DNA of 64,000 nucleotides from Aminobacter aganoensis (GCF_014206975.1 NZ_JACHOU010000005.1:124001-188000); one strand, 5' to 3'. Shown: positions 31,115 through 42,039, counted from the stretch's first letter. Notes: a model not told the origin generated them from the sequence alone. Made by a program: numbers and translations.

Positions 31115-31143
31115 TGTAGACCGATCTACATATTCTGTAGACC
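31115..31143. promoter_or_regulatory. TetR-type operator TGTAGACC
   Basis: TGTAGA-CCGA-TCTACA (31115-31130) is a perfect dyad, and a further half-site TGTAGACC lies at 31136-31143. The TAGACC core resembles operators of NemR-like TetR regulators. The site sits between the hydrolase gene and the divergent tetR gene, 38 bases before the likely tetR ATG. Confidence 0.7.
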
Positions 31144-31180
31144 AGTTTTCATATGTCGTCAATTGTGGTATGGAACCCTT

Positions 31181-31762
31181 ATGGCAAACTTGACGAAAGA
31201 CCGGATGCTGCAAGCCGCCACGAGGCTCCTGCAGTCGCGTGGCTACTTTGGTACAGGCCTGAACGACGTCCTCGCAGAAAGTGGCGCTCCACGAGGTTCG
31301 CTCTATTTCCACTTTCCTGGCGGCAAGGGGCAGCTTGCCTTGGAAGCAACCCGAGCCGCGGTCGATGAAGTCACACTGGCGACGGCCAAGACCATCGCCG
31401 AGGCCGAAACCCCGGGCACCGCGCTCAGAGCCATCTCCGAACGCATCGCAGACCTCATGAGAATCACGAACTATGAGCGGAGCTGTCCGATCTCGCCGCT
31501 GATACATGATGGGGTAAACGATCTGCCGGCTCTTCTTGATCTGTGCCGCGAGGCTTTCGACACTTGGATGGGCCTTATGGAGGAGATGCTGCTGAAGTCA
31601 GGCTTGACGTCGGACCGCGCCAAGACGCTTTCATTGCTCGCCCAAACAGTCTTTCAGGGCGGCTCGATCGTCTCGAGGACCCACCATGACGATCGAATGC
31701 TTCTTGATGCGATCGACGAGGTCGCTCGGCTTATCGACAAAGAAGTCGCCGACGTTTCGTGA
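31181..31762 (+). CDS. TetR/AcrR family transcriptional regulator
   Basis: This 193-aa repressor has an N-terminal helix-turn-helix (RMLQAATRLLQSRGYFGTGL, then ESGAPRGSLYFHFPGGKGQL), which is the LmrA/YxaF-like variant with a glycine-rich turn. The C-terminal ligand domain contains CPISPLIHDGVNDLPALLDLCREAF. One cysteine near the ligand domain could sense electrophiles, as in NemR-like proteins, but this is inference. The ATG at 31181 gives the standard N-terminus. It is divergent from the hydrolase/VOC operon and the TGTAGA dyad between them makes that operon its likely target, together with itself. Confidence 0.88.
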   Translation: MANLTKDRMLQAATRLLQSRGYFGTGLNDVLAESGAPRGSLYFHFPGGKGQLALEATRAAVDEVTLATAKTIAEAETPGTALRAISERIADLMRITNYERSCPISPLIHDGVNDLPALLDLCREAFDTWMGLMEEMLLKSGLTSDRAKTLSLLAQTVFQGGSIVSRTHHDDRMLLDAIDEVARLIDKEVADVS

Positions 31763-32430
31763 CAGGTAGATGTGTAATTGGGTGACCTGCGGGACACCTA
31801 TTCCGTCCAAGGCCTTGGCGGCGCGCGGGTGCCAGCACTCGAGTCATCGTTCATGCGCCGCTCGTCGGGCAAGGCGCCGGCCAGCAACGCCTGGCAAGAT
31901 CACATCGGTCAGATTAGGGGACCGAAGTATCTACCGGACCGCGCAACCCGTTACGCGAGTTGTCGCACGTAAAGCAGAGCCGTTCAGTTCACATTCGAGC
32001 CGGCACAGTCAGTTCGGGCCAGTTGCCTCTCGCGCTTCACAAACGCAAAAAGCCTCTCTGTCACCATCTGTCAGCAATCTTACCCCCAAATCCCGTCCCG
32101 CTTTTCCACCCCCCTCAAACCCTCCCGCATAATCTCGCCAGTTCCTCCCGCGGGAACGCCGGTCGCGACGGCGGCATGCGGGGAGGAGCCGGCGCCTCCG
32201 CTCGTGGGCTAACGTGGTTCGCGGTCCGGGGAGGTTCCGTCCAAGGGTTCCCCTTCGGGCACTACGGCCCGGGTGCGCTGGACGATGCGCTAGTGGGGGC
32301 ACGGGCGAAAATGCCTAGGCCCCGGAAGCGGAACGGACGGGAACAGAAATCGCCGGCGGGGCGCGGACGTCGCGCCACATATCAAACTATCGGAAGGCTC
32401 GGCCCCGCGCCCCGCTTCCCGAACTTCCCT
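31763..32430. other. About 670 bp without a convincing gene
   Basis: Short frames on both strands have no ribosome site or known family. The stretch is GC-rich from 32130 on, with many short inverted words but no recognisable structured RNA (RNase P, SRP, 6S or tmRNA signatures were looked for and not seen). It may contain decayed sequence. Confidence 0.4.
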
Positions 32431-32438
32431 CATCCTGA

Positions 32439-32486
32439 GCTTGTCGAAGGATGAGCTTGTCGAAGGATGGGTTTGTCGAAGGATGA
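32439..32486. repeat. Three tandem 16-bp units GCTTGTCGAAGGATGA
   Basis: Units at 32439-32454, 32455-32470 and 32471-32486 differ by one or two bases. With the preceding CTCATCCTGAG the first unit forms the palindrome CTCATCCT...AGGATGAG, a REP-like word common in alphaproteobacterial intergenic regions. Confidence 0.8.
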
Positions 32487-32562
32487 CAATGGCCAGGCGC
32501 GAAAGCGAGCGTGGCGACGGAGGAGTGCGACGTATTGAAGAAATCGCGTGCTTTCGCGCCTC

Positions 32563-32704
32563 CTCTGGCCTGCCGGCCATCTCCCCTCAGGTGGGGAGAT
32601 CAGTCCTCATGCCGACCTTCGCCAATCGCCGGGGTTGCAGGATGAGCGGGGCTTCGACGCTGCCAATCTCCCCACCTGTGGGGGAGATGGCCGGCAGGCC
32701 AGAG
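32563..32704. repeat. 142-bp element with 24-bp perfect terminal inverted repeats, copy 4
   Basis: CTCTGGCCTGCCGGCCATCT continues to 32586, and its exact 24-base complement occupies 32681-32704. Inner palindromes CTCCCCTCAGGTGGGGAG and CTCCCCACCTGTGGGGGAG lie next to the arms. It is non-coding and resembles a MITE-like or REP-pair element; no target-site duplication was identified. Confidence 0.75.
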
Positions 32705-32767
32705 CGGGGCAACGTGGAACTCCAAGAACGGCAAGTTGCGTTCTCCCCGCCATTGAGCGGGCTGCCC

Positions 32768-34414
32768 TCAATCCCCCACCGGGTTCAGGCTCTTGTCCAG
32801 CTGGCCGGGGCTTTCCCACGCCGCCACGAAGCTCAAAAGGTCGGCCATGAAGAACGTGCCGGGCACCGCCGCCGGCAGGTCCGGCTTCCATGCGGGATCG
32901 GAGAGATAGGAGCCCGCGTCGCCCTGGACGAGGCCGACGAACACCTCGGCGACGATGCGCGCGCCCACCGGGCCGAGCCGCTTGCCCTCGCCGCGCAGTT
33001 CGGCCTCCTTGAGGATGTAGTACCAGAGCGGCGTGCGGGCGTCGAAGCCGAGCGACTTCGCCACCGCACCGTCCGGCCCGGTGGCGATCTCGGCCGGCGA
33101 GATCGCATCGAAATTGATCTTCTGGCGCATCAGCGCGGCCACCGCCTGGCCCGAGGGCAGCCCGATCTGCACCCCGCGCCTGAGGTTGCGGAAGGCGAGG
33201 CTGGCGGCGGCGGAACCTGCGGCCGCGCCCGGCAGCCGGTGCAGCTCGCCGGCCAGCAGCGGATCGAGCCGGCGCGACTGGTTGAACTCGGCCTTGATGG
33301 CGTCCGGCGCCGGCAGCTCGAAATAGCGTCGCCAGTCGATCACCCAGTTGCTCGGGAAGGTGCCCTGCCCCGGCGTACCGCTGTCGAGCCCGCCCGACAG
33401 GTTGGTGAAGCGGAAGAAGAAGTTGAAGGTGCCTTCGGCGAGATGCGGTTGGGGCGTGCGGAAGATGCGGTTGTGGTTGTAGCGCGGCCTGACCATCGAA
33501 TGGCCGAGCCGGTAGACGGCGCCGGAAAACTCCCATGGCATGAACGGCTTGGTCCTGAAGCGGTAGAATTTGCGGCCCTCATGCAGGATCCGAGCGACGA
33601 TGCCGGTCTCGGTCAGCCGCTCGACCCAGTCGTGCAGCACCATCCACTGATAGTGCCAGCGCACCGTCCGCGCCGCCTCGGCAAACAGCCTGTCGTCGGC
33701 CACCGTGCCCTTGAGATGGTCGACCACGGCGTTGTGGAACTTCAGGAAGGCGAGGTGGATCTGCGCGACGATCAGGTTCTCGTCGTTGCGGTGGTCGCCG
33801 ATCAGCGCCACGCCCTGGGCGTTGCGCGGCAGGTCGTTGGGCAGCTGCGGCACCTGCTGGCCGGGCCGGTCGGGGCCCTCGACCGACACCTCGGCGGCCC
33901 CGAGCAGGAGCTTCGGCGTGTCGACCATGGCGCCATCGGCGTTCGGCGCACGCGCAAACAGGAAGCGGTGCGGCCCGGGCCCCGCGCCATAGACGCAGTC
34001 GAGGTCGAGCCCCGGCGTGCGGAAATTGCGCGTCATCCCGGGGTCGGCCATCGCCTCGCTCAGCGGCGTCAGGTCGAGCGTGATGTCGTGGTCGACGAAC
34101 TGGCCGAGATAGGTGAAGCCGGCGGGGATGTCGGGATTGTCGAGCGCCGTCTGGCGCGGGTCGCCGGCCGGAAGGTCGGGCTCCGCCATCGCCCTGGCGA
34201 GTGCGAGCAGGTCGTCGTCGGTGGCCGTCAGCGCCTGGCCGCGCAGCTCGCCGAACATGAAGTCGAAGAACGCCTCGCCCTGCGCGCCGCCGACGGCCAG
34301 CGGCGAGGCTGCGGCCGGCGCCACTTGGGCTGCGGCAATCACAGCGTTTTCGGCCAGCACCTGCCGGCTGACGAAACCATGCCCGATGCGCTGCCTGAGA
34401 TTCGGCCCGGCCAT
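32768..34414 (-). CDS. Animal-type haem peroxidase (peroxidase superfamily)
   Basis: This 548-aa protein belongs to the haem peroxidase family shared with myeloperoxidase and peroxinectins. GQFVDHDITLD carries the distal histidine and covalent-haem aspartate region, RNDENLIVAQIHLAFLKFHN gives the catalytic Arg and neighbouring Glu, and VYRLGHSMVRPRYN carries the proximal histidine. It oxidises halides or organic substrates with H2O2. No signal peptide is visible, so export (if any) is unconventional, as seen in other bacterial members. The ATG at 34414 follows GGAGG by 6-7 bases. A hairpin region lies 60-100 bases upstream. Confidence 0.88.
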   Translation of the reverse strand: MAGPNLRQRIGHGFVSRQVLAENAVIAAAQVAPAAASPLAVGGAQGEAFFDFMFGELRGQALTATDDDLLALARAMAEPDLPAGDPRQTALDNPDIPAGFTYLGQFVDHDITLDLTPLSEAMADPGMTRNFRTPGLDLDCVYGAGPGPHRFLFARAPNADGAMVDTPKLLLGAAEVSVEGPDRPGQQVPQLPNDLPRNAQGVALIGDHRNDENLIVAQIHLAFLKFHNAVVDHLKGTVADDRLFAEAARTVRWHYQWMVLHDWVERLTETGIVARILHEGRKFYRFRTKPFMPWEFSGAVYRLGHSMVRPRYNHNRIFRTPQPHLAEGTFNFFFRFTNLSGGLDSGTPGQGTFPSNWVIDWRRYFELPAPDAIKAEFNQSRRLDPLLAGELHRLPGAAAGSAAASLAFRNLRRGVQIGLPSGQAVAALMRQKINFDAISPAEIATGPDGAVAKSLGFDARTPLWYYILKEAELRGEGKRLGPVGARIVAEVFVGLVQGDAGSYLSDPAWKPDLPAAVPGTFFMADLLSFVAAWESPGQLDKSLNPVGD

Positions 34415-34473
34415 GAAAGTGCCTCCCCTGACTGGCGTGAAGGGAGCAGCGTAATGCCGATCGCGATTTCTCG

Positions 34474-34516
34474 CAATCTACGATGGTATATATCAATTGA
34501 TTTATACCATAGATTG
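34474..34516. promoter_or_regulatory. Long AT-rich hairpin at the GNAT gene end, upstream of the peroxidase gene
   Basis: CAATCTA and ATGGTATA (34474-34490) pair with TATACCAT and AGATTG (34503-34516), with a 3-base bulge and a 12-base centre ATCAATTGAT. The right arm includes the GNAT stop codon. It could be an operator or a terminator without a U-tract. Confidence 0.45.
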
Positions 34517-35002
34517 CATTTCCCCCGACCAGTCGACCTCGACCATGCCGAGCCGGAGATAGAGCCGATAGGCGGCGGCGTTGCCGAAGCGGTTGGTCTT
34601 GAGGTCGACATGGCTCGCGCCACGCGCGGAAAAGGCTACAAACACCTGCCGCATCAGCGCCTCGGCAATGCCCTTGCCGCGAAAGTCGGGATGCACGGCA
34701 AGATCCTTGACGAAGCCGCCAGCCCAGCATTGCGCGGCACCCGCCAGCCGCCCGCCGGTTTCATGCACGAGGAAGCACAGGCCGGGATCGAACTCGGCGT
34801 CGTCGGCGAGCCTCGGCCACCAGACGTCGAACGGGCCGTTCAGGCCGTCGTCGAAGGCAAGTTCGAGCAGATCGTGCAGCGGCCGGGCATCGCACGCCTG
34901 GAACGTCCGCATGACGAAGCCATCGGGCCATTGCGGGGTATCGAGGTCGCCGCCCAGCACCTTGCGCAGGCGAACGTCGTTGTCACCTTGCGGCCGGGGC
35001 AC
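34502..35002 (-). CDS. GNAT family N-acetyltransferase
   Basis: This 166-aa protein contains the acetyl-CoA loop VHPDFRGKGIAEALMRQVF (motif A, R/Q-x-x-G-x-G/A variant) and the motif-B helix NRFGNAAAYRLYLRLGM. The acceptor amine is unknown. The likely start is a GTG at 35002, only three bases after the stop of the lytic transglycosylase gene, so the two genes are co-transcribed. An internal ATG would remove the first 30 residues but keep the fold. Confidence 0.82.
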   Translation of the reverse strand: MPRPQGDNDVRLRKVLGGDLDTPQWPDGFVMRTFQACDARPLHDLLELAFDDGLNGPFDVWWPRLADDAEFDPGLCFLVHETGGRLAGAAQCWAGGFVKDLAVHPDFRGKGIAEALMRQVFVAFSARGASHVDLKTNRFGNAAAYRLYLRLGMVEVDWSGEMQSMV

Positions 35003-35005
35003 GCG

Positions 35006-36043
35006 TCAGCCGCGGTGGCGCACGCGGTCGCGGCCCAGGCCCGTCTCGTCGAGCAGGCCCTTGCGCTTGGCGTGGTAGTAGTAGCCGCTCTGGTAGAGCT
35101 TGTCGGCCATGTCCTCGTTGCCGTCGGACACCATGAAGGCGCCGCGCAGGTATTTGACGGCGAACTTCAGGTTGGTCTCGGCATCGAGCAGGCCGTTGGC
35201 CGGGCCGTCATAGCCCATGCCGCGCGCCGTCGCGTGCTTGATCTGCATCAACCCCCAGTGGCCCCTGTTGTAGGCCAGCGGGTTGAAGGTGCTCTCGCGA
35301 TTGACGACGCGCCGCACCAGGCGCTCCGGCACCTCGTACAGCGCGGCATATTTGGCGATCAGCTCGTCGACCTTGCCGCGCGAAGCCAGCGCCGGGCTGT
35401 CAGGCGCGGCATAGGACGATGCGGCGAAGCTTTCGGGCGCAACATTGCCGAGCGACGCCACCTGATAGCTTTTCGGCACCGGCGCCTTGGCCGGCAGGGC
35501 ATAGTCGGCAAGCGTCGGCGCGGGCGGAAACTCGCCGGAAAGCTTGGCATCGCTGGCAGCGACGACGATGTCGCCGCCGGCCATCGGCGCGCTCATCGGA
35601 TCGAACGGCGCCTTGGCGACGGCAGGCGCCGGTGCAGTCGCGGCAGGCGTCTTGGCTGCTTCGGATGCGGCTGCGACGGTGGTGGCGGCTTCGCCGCCGG
35701 GTGCCGGAGCTGGCGCCGCAGCGGCGACAGCGATGTCGGCAGCATCGGGCGCAGCAGCGGCCATCTCGAGCGCGGCGGTCGCCGGCGATGTTTCGGCCGC
35801 GGCAAAGGATGTGGGCACCACGGTCACGGTTTCAGGCAGCGCGAAATCGGCGTCGGCCGACTGCACGAGGTCCGCATCGGAACCGGCGGTTGGCGCAAGA
35901 CTCGCATCGGCGCTCAGGGCCACGTCCGCACCAGTCGAAAGGTCCGTGCTGAGCGCCGCCGTGTTTGTCTGGCAGCCCGACAGCAGAGCCGTCGCCAATG
36001 CCGCCGAGATCAGCAGATGGGTCTTTATCGCCGGCAAATGCAC
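35006..36043 (-). CDS. Lipoprotein lytic transglycosylase (SLT domain)
   Basis: The 345-aa product begins with a lipoprotein signal ending in LLSGCQTN (acylated Cys near residue 22). Residues 25-230 are a low-complexity Ala/Pro/Asp-rich stretch, probably disordered. The C-terminal SLT domain carries LVRRVVNRESTFNPLAYN, in which E is catalytic, then GLMQIKHATARGMGY and LKFAVKYLRGAFM. It would cleave peptidoglycan with 1,6-anhydromuramic acid formation at the outer membrane. The GTG at 36043 is chosen because it starts just before the signal peptide and avoids overlap with the divergent ogt gene; the frame stays open upstream. The long linker is unusual for the family. Confidence 0.85.
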   Translation of the reverse strand: MHLPAIKTHLLISAALATALLSGCQTNTAALSTDLSTGADVALSADASLAPTAGSDADLVQSADADFALPETVTVVPTSFAAAETSPATAALEMAAAAPDAADIAVAAAAPAPAPGGEAATTVAAASEAAKTPAATAPAPAVAKAPFDPMSAPMAGGDIVVAASDAKLSGEFPPAPTLADYALPAKAPVPKSYQVASLGNVAPESFAASSYAAPDSPALASRGKVDELIAKYAALYEVPERLVRRVVNRESTFNPLAYNRGHWGLMQIKHATARGMGYDGPANGLLDAETNLKFAVKYLRGAFMVSDGNEDMADKLYQSGYYYHAKRKGLLDETGLGRDRVRHRG

Positions 36044-36210
36044 ACTCTGGTTAATGATTTCGTCCCGTACGACCCTCCTTACATGAAGGCTCCCGCCCGG
36101 GCAATCCACAGGCGAATGCGGTTTTCGGGTGGCATAGGGCCGCAGATCGTGCGAAAATGTTCCTGATTTGTACCGATTTGGCGGCAAATGCCTCCACGGA
36201 AGGGAGTGAC

Positions 36211-36798
36211 ATGGACAGCACCATTTCCTTGCCCCTGCCCGGCCACGCAGTGTTCGAAACGTCGCTCGGCTTCATGGCGCTCGCCTGGAGCGATGCTGGC
36301 CTGACCCGCGTCTGCCTGCCCGAAAAAACCCACGCGGCAGCCGAGCGGCGCTTGTTGCGGCTCGCCGGCACGGACGCCGCGAATGCCAACGCCGACCAGA
36401 TTGCCCCGGCATGGATCGCGGCCCTCGTCGCCGACGTCAGGCGCTATGCCGACGGCGCCGACATCGACTTCTCCGGCGTGCCCGTCGATCTCGCCGGTGT
36501 CGACGGGTTCCGCCGCGACATCTACGCCGCGGCGAGAAACCTGCGCCACGGCGAAACCACCACCTATGGCGGATTGGCCGAGAAGGCCGGGCATAAGGGC
36601 CTGTTCCGCGAAACCGGTGCGGCACTCGGCAGCAATCCGATCCCCCTGGTCATCCCCTGCCACCGCATCCTGGCGGCCGGCGGTAAGATCGGCGGCTTCT
36701 CGGCGACCGGCGGCTCGGTGATGAAGGAACGAATGCTGGTGCTGGAAGGCGTGCGCGTCGGCCCGCCGCCGGCAGCGCAAGCGTCGTTCGGCTTTTAG
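36211..36798 (+). CDS. ogt: Methylated-DNA-[protein]-cysteine S-methyltransferase
   Basis: The 195-aa enzyme removes methyl groups from O6-methylguanine by transfer to its own cysteine, which lies in IPLVIPCHRILAAGG (PCHR motif). The preceding segment TTTYGGLAEKAGHKG is the DNA-binding helix region, and GGFSATGGSVMKERML is the conserved C-terminal part. It lacks an Ada-type N-terminal domain, so it is the Ogt type. The ATG at 36211 follows GGGAG by 6 bases. It is divergent from the lipoprotein transglycosylase gene. Confidence 0.93.
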   Translation: MDSTISLPLPGHAVFETSLGFMALAWSDAGLTRVCLPEKTHAAAERRLLRLAGTDAANANADQIAPAWIAALVADVRRYADGADIDFSGVPVDLAGVDGFRRDIYAAARNLRHGETTTYGGLAEKAGHKGLFRETGAALGSNPIPLVIPCHRILAAGGKIGGFSATGGSVMKERMLVLEGVRVGPPPAAQASFGF

Positions 36799-36878
36799 GA
36801 ACGACGCGGCAGCCGAATGTCATGGCATGACCGGACGCGGCCCATTCGGAACGGGTCGGAACTGGCCCGCAGCACAAG

Positions 36879-37208
36879 TCAGTTGTGCGGGAAAAGCCGG
36901 CGCTTGAAGAAGAAGCGGTCCCGCTCGATCTGCTTGCAGTTGTAGACCGGGCAGGACCTGGCATCGGCGGTCGGCACATAGGCGCGCCGCGCCTCCTGGC
37001 CCGACGGGCAGAAGCGATCGTTCCTGACATAGCGGTCGTAGCGCGGCACGCCCGAGGTCGGCGAGGTCCAGCGCAGGATCGCCACACCCTCGCCGCGTAC
37101 GGCGCCCTGCACCTGGGCGCAACTCATGCTGGTCGAAATGTAGCGCGAGACGGCCTGGGCCTCGGCAGCGACCAGGGTCAGGCAAACGGCAAGCAGAATG
37201 GCTTTCAT
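36879..37208 (-). CDS. Small secreted protein of unknown function
   Basis: This 109-aa product has a signal peptide (KAILLAVCLTLVAAEAQA) followed by a basic, cysteine-containing mature protein: SMSCAQVQGAVRGEGVAILRW, then FCPSGQEARRAYVPTADARSC and CPVYNCKQIERDRFF. Five mature-region cysteines suggest disulfides. Similar short secreted proteins occur in rhizobia with no assigned role. The ATG at 37208 follows GGAGATCC. The frame stays open upstream without a better start. It ends convergently with ogt. Confidence 0.75.
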   Translation of the reverse strand: MKAILLAVCLTLVAAEAQAVSRYISTSMSCAQVQGAVRGEGVAILRWTSPTSGVPRYDRYVRNDRFCPSGQEARRAYVPTADARSCPVYNCKQIERDRFFFKRRLFPHN

Positions 37209-37590
37209 GACGGATCTCCGAAGACTTCGGCAGCGACACTCATGCATGAGCCCGACGACGGGATCGGGTTCCGGATCATGCGACGATACAAGAAACTGCG
37301 GCGCGGCTTGCGCTTCCTCCAATGCCACGACGCGGTAACGCCAAGCAATATAACACTTTTCGCCCGCCATGGTTGCATGACTATTGAGGCCGGTTTCAAG
37401 CATGCCGCTTCAGGAAGGGCTTGCGTCGAGCGACAATTGCCCGTATATCGCTCACGTTGATATTTCGGCCGACAGATCCGTGCCCCGCGACACTCTCGCG
37501 TTTGCAGACGTCTATCTCCAAAATTTCGATATCACGGGTCGGGCACATAGCTTGATCAAGACCAAACTGCAGACGACAAGGATTATCGCA

Positions 37591-37800
37591 ATGGCAACTG
37601 GCACCGTTAAGTGGTTCAACGCAACCAAGGGCTTCGGCTTCATTCAGCCCGACGCAGGTGGCGCGGACGTATTCGTCCACATCTCCGCTGTCGAGCGTTC
37701 GGGCATGGGCTCGCTGGCCGATGGCCAGAAGATCAGCTTCGAGATCGAGCAGGACCGTCGTACGGGCCGCTCGTCTGCCGGAGCTCTCAAGGCAGTCTGA
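37591..37800 (+). CDS. Cold-shock protein (CspA family)
   Basis: This 69-aa single cold-shock domain has both RNA-binding motifs: KGFGFIQPD (RNP1) and VFVHISAVE (RNP2), with WFN at the start. It binds single-stranded RNA or DNA and acts as an RNA chaperone; whether it is induced by cold cannot be read. More than 180 bases upstream are gene-free, compatible with a long structured leader. GACAAGGATT lies before the ATG. Two strong terminators follow at 37959 and 38046. Confidence 0.95.
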   Translation: MATGTVKWFNATKGFGFIQPDAGGADVFVHISAVERSGMGSLADGQKISFEIEQDRRTGRSSAGALKAV

Positions 37801-37958
37801 TTTAAGGCGCGCGGGAGCGAAAGCTCCGATTGCGTAGCAAGTCACGGATGTACTGGCGGCCGCGCCACAAGCGCGCCGGAACCAAGACCTGAAGGACGAT
37901 GCGGCAGATTGCCGTGAGCCTCGGGCCAAAGGAACCAGGATCAGCTGCTGACAGCGGA

Positions 37959-37990
37959 AGGCGGGGTTACACCCCGCCTTTTTGTTTTTC
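37959..37990 (+). terminator. Intrinsic terminator downstream of the cold-shock gene
   Basis: AGGCGGGGT (37959-37967) pairs with ACCCCGCCT (37971-37979) across TAC, followed by TTTTTGTTTTT. It lies 159 bases after the cold-shock stop codon, leaving a long 3' leader-like tail. Confidence 0.9.
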
Positions 37991-38045
37991 GCAAACAGGC
38001 TTCAAGTCGCGGAAGCCCTTCCGCAACACCTGAGCGCAACACAAG

Positions 38046-38080
38046 AAAAAGGCCCGAAGATCGGATCTTCGGGCCTTTTT
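38046..38080. terminator. Bidirectional terminator
   Basis: AAAAAGGCCCGAAGATC and GATCTTCGGGCCTTTTT (17 bp each) are separated by a single G. U-tracts exist in both directions, so it ends the GST gene on the minus strand and backs up the cold-shock terminator on the plus strand. Confidence 0.93.
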
Positions 38081-38097
38081 CGTTCCGGATCTGGCGG

Positions 38098-38709
38098 TCA
38101 GGGCAGCCAGGTGAGCGGCACATGCCCCTCGTCCCCCGCCACGCGGGCAAGCCAGGCCTTCACCGCGGGGAAAGCATCCAGGTCATAGCCGCCGACGGTG
38201 GCATCATGGCTGTAGGCATAGAGCGCTATATCGGCGACGCTGATCGCAGCGCCTGCCAGGAATGGCGTCTTTTCAAGCTGCACCTGCATCACGCCGAGCG
38301 CCTTGTTGCCGCCGTCGAGCAACGCCTGCATCCGTTCCGGCGTCACCTGGGCGGCACGCTCGGGATAGAGAAACATCGTACGCCGAACGGCAACGTAGGG
38401 TTCGTGGCTGTATTGTTCGAAGAACAGCCACTGATAGACCAGCGCCCGTTCGTAGGCGTCGGTCGGCAGCAGCCGGGTCCCTTCGGCCATATGCAGCAGG
38501 ATCGCATTGGACTCGGCCAGGAAGCGTCCGTCCTCGAGCTCGAGCAACGGCACCTTGCCGTTGGCGTTCTTGGCGAGGTAGGCGGCCGAGCGTGTCGAGC
38601 CGTCGCGCGAGCTGGTTTCAACATGCCTGAAAGGCCGGCCGAGCTTGGCCATCAGCAGGCGCGGCTTGTAGCTGTTGCCGCTGTCGCTCATTCCATAGAT
38701 CGTGATCAT
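38098..38709 (-). CDS. Glutathione S-transferase family protein
   Basis: The 203-aa protein has a thioredoxin-like N-terminal domain with YGMSDSGNSYKPRLLMAKL and NGKVPLLELEDGRFLAESNAI, where the glutathione-binding S in ESNAI and the cis-proline after V are conserved. The all-helical C-terminal domain contains FLAGAAISVADIALYAY, the N-capping SxAD. The catalytic residue is probably a Ser near residue 9. Substrate unknown. Single gene. Confidence 0.9.
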   Translation of the reverse strand: MITIYGMSDSGNSYKPRLLMAKLGRPFRHVETSSRDGSTRSAAYLAKNANGKVPLLELEDGRFLAESNAILLHMAEGTRLLPTDAYERALVYQWLFFEQYSHEPYVAVRRTMFLYPERAAQVTPERMQALLDGGNKALGVMQVQLEKTPFLAGAAISVADIALYAYSHDATVGGYDLDAFPAVKAWLARVAGDEGHVPLTWLP

Positions 38710-38813
38710 CGCGCTCGTCCCTTTGTTCGATCGCGATTATCGCCGCACAGAAACGTCAAACCAGCGATTTGTTCTGCACCGAAACATCAGCATTTGTGAT
38801 GTTTCGCCTGAAA

Positions 38814-39652
38814 TCAGCCAAACAGCGGAACGACGACACACGCGCCACGGCGATATTGCGACATCTCGCGCGGCCCGTCCGCAAAGACGCTGCCGACCAG
38901 CATGGCCGGCTCGAGCAGGTCGCCCTGGAAAAGGTCGACGCCGGCACCAAGGGCGATTTCAAGGCGGCTTTCGCTGTCGATGCCCTCGACCAGCACCGAT
39001 ACCCCTTGCGCCTTGAACTCCGAGACCACTGGCCGCAACAGCCTGCCGGTCGCGGCGTCGGCGCAGAATCGCTCGAACGACGCCCGATCGAGCCTGGCGA
39101 TGTCGGCTTTCACCCGAGCGGCTGCATGTGCATCCGGCTGCCCTGCCCCGTGATGACCAAGTGCGACACGCAGGCCCAGCCCGCGCAAGGCGTAGGCAAG
39201 GTTTTCGTCGACACCATCGATTTCGCAGATCAGCTGCGACACGTCGAAACCTTCGTCCACAAGGCGCTGCACCATGAAACGCAGGTCCGCCATGGCTTCG
39301 CTGCCACCGCGTCCGTCATGACGGAACAGCAGCGAAATGCCTTCGACGCCGATGTTGTAGACATTGGCGAGCGGCAGCACTTCGATCATGCGTCCGACGA
39401 TCGCGCGATCTTCGGCAGCCACCCCGGCCAGGAATTCGGGCATCGCCACCGGCTGGCCCTTGAGATAAGGCACGACCTGCGCATCGGCGGCCACCGGCGT
39501 CAGCCGGCCCTGCTCATGGCGGAAGATCGGCTGCATGGCGCAGCGCAGGCGAAAATCGCCATGGACGCCGAACTCCAGCCCGACCTCGTCGGCAATGATC
39601 CTGGCAGCCAGATCCGCCGGCAGTGCTCCAAACCCGAAAAACCCGTCACTCA

Positions 39653-39656
<4 letters not shown>
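38814..39656 (-). CDS. Degenerate EAL-domain protein (probably catalytically inactive)
   Basis: This 280-aa protein follows an EAL-domain outline (AMQPIFRHEQGRLTPVAADA, MIEVLPLANVYNIGVEG, LICEIDGVDENLAY, VSVLVEGIDSESRL, LFQGDLL) but most catalytic residues are gone. The EAL signature is replaced, DDFGTG-like residues read GHHGAG, and only EGID and QGD remain. It therefore cannot hydrolyse cyclic-di-GMP by the usual mechanism and may be a sensor or partner. Its ATG overlaps the stop of the upstream, more complete EAL gene by four bases, so the pair is translationally coupled. Confidence 0.75.

Positions 39657-42039
<2,383 letters not shown>

Noticed and set aside
32009-32302. 97-codon minus-strand frame in the 32-kb gap
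   Set aside because: It is an Arg/Gly-rich sequence without start signal or family; codon use does not resemble the neighbours.
32439-32486. CRISPR-like direct repeats
   Set aside because: The units are directly adjacent with no spacers and the word is a known type of REP palindrome.
32441-36166. 1241-codon plus-strand frame opposite the peroxidase, GNAT and transglycosylase genes
   Set aside because: It spans three unrelated real genes on the other strand and reads as low-complexity antisense sequence.
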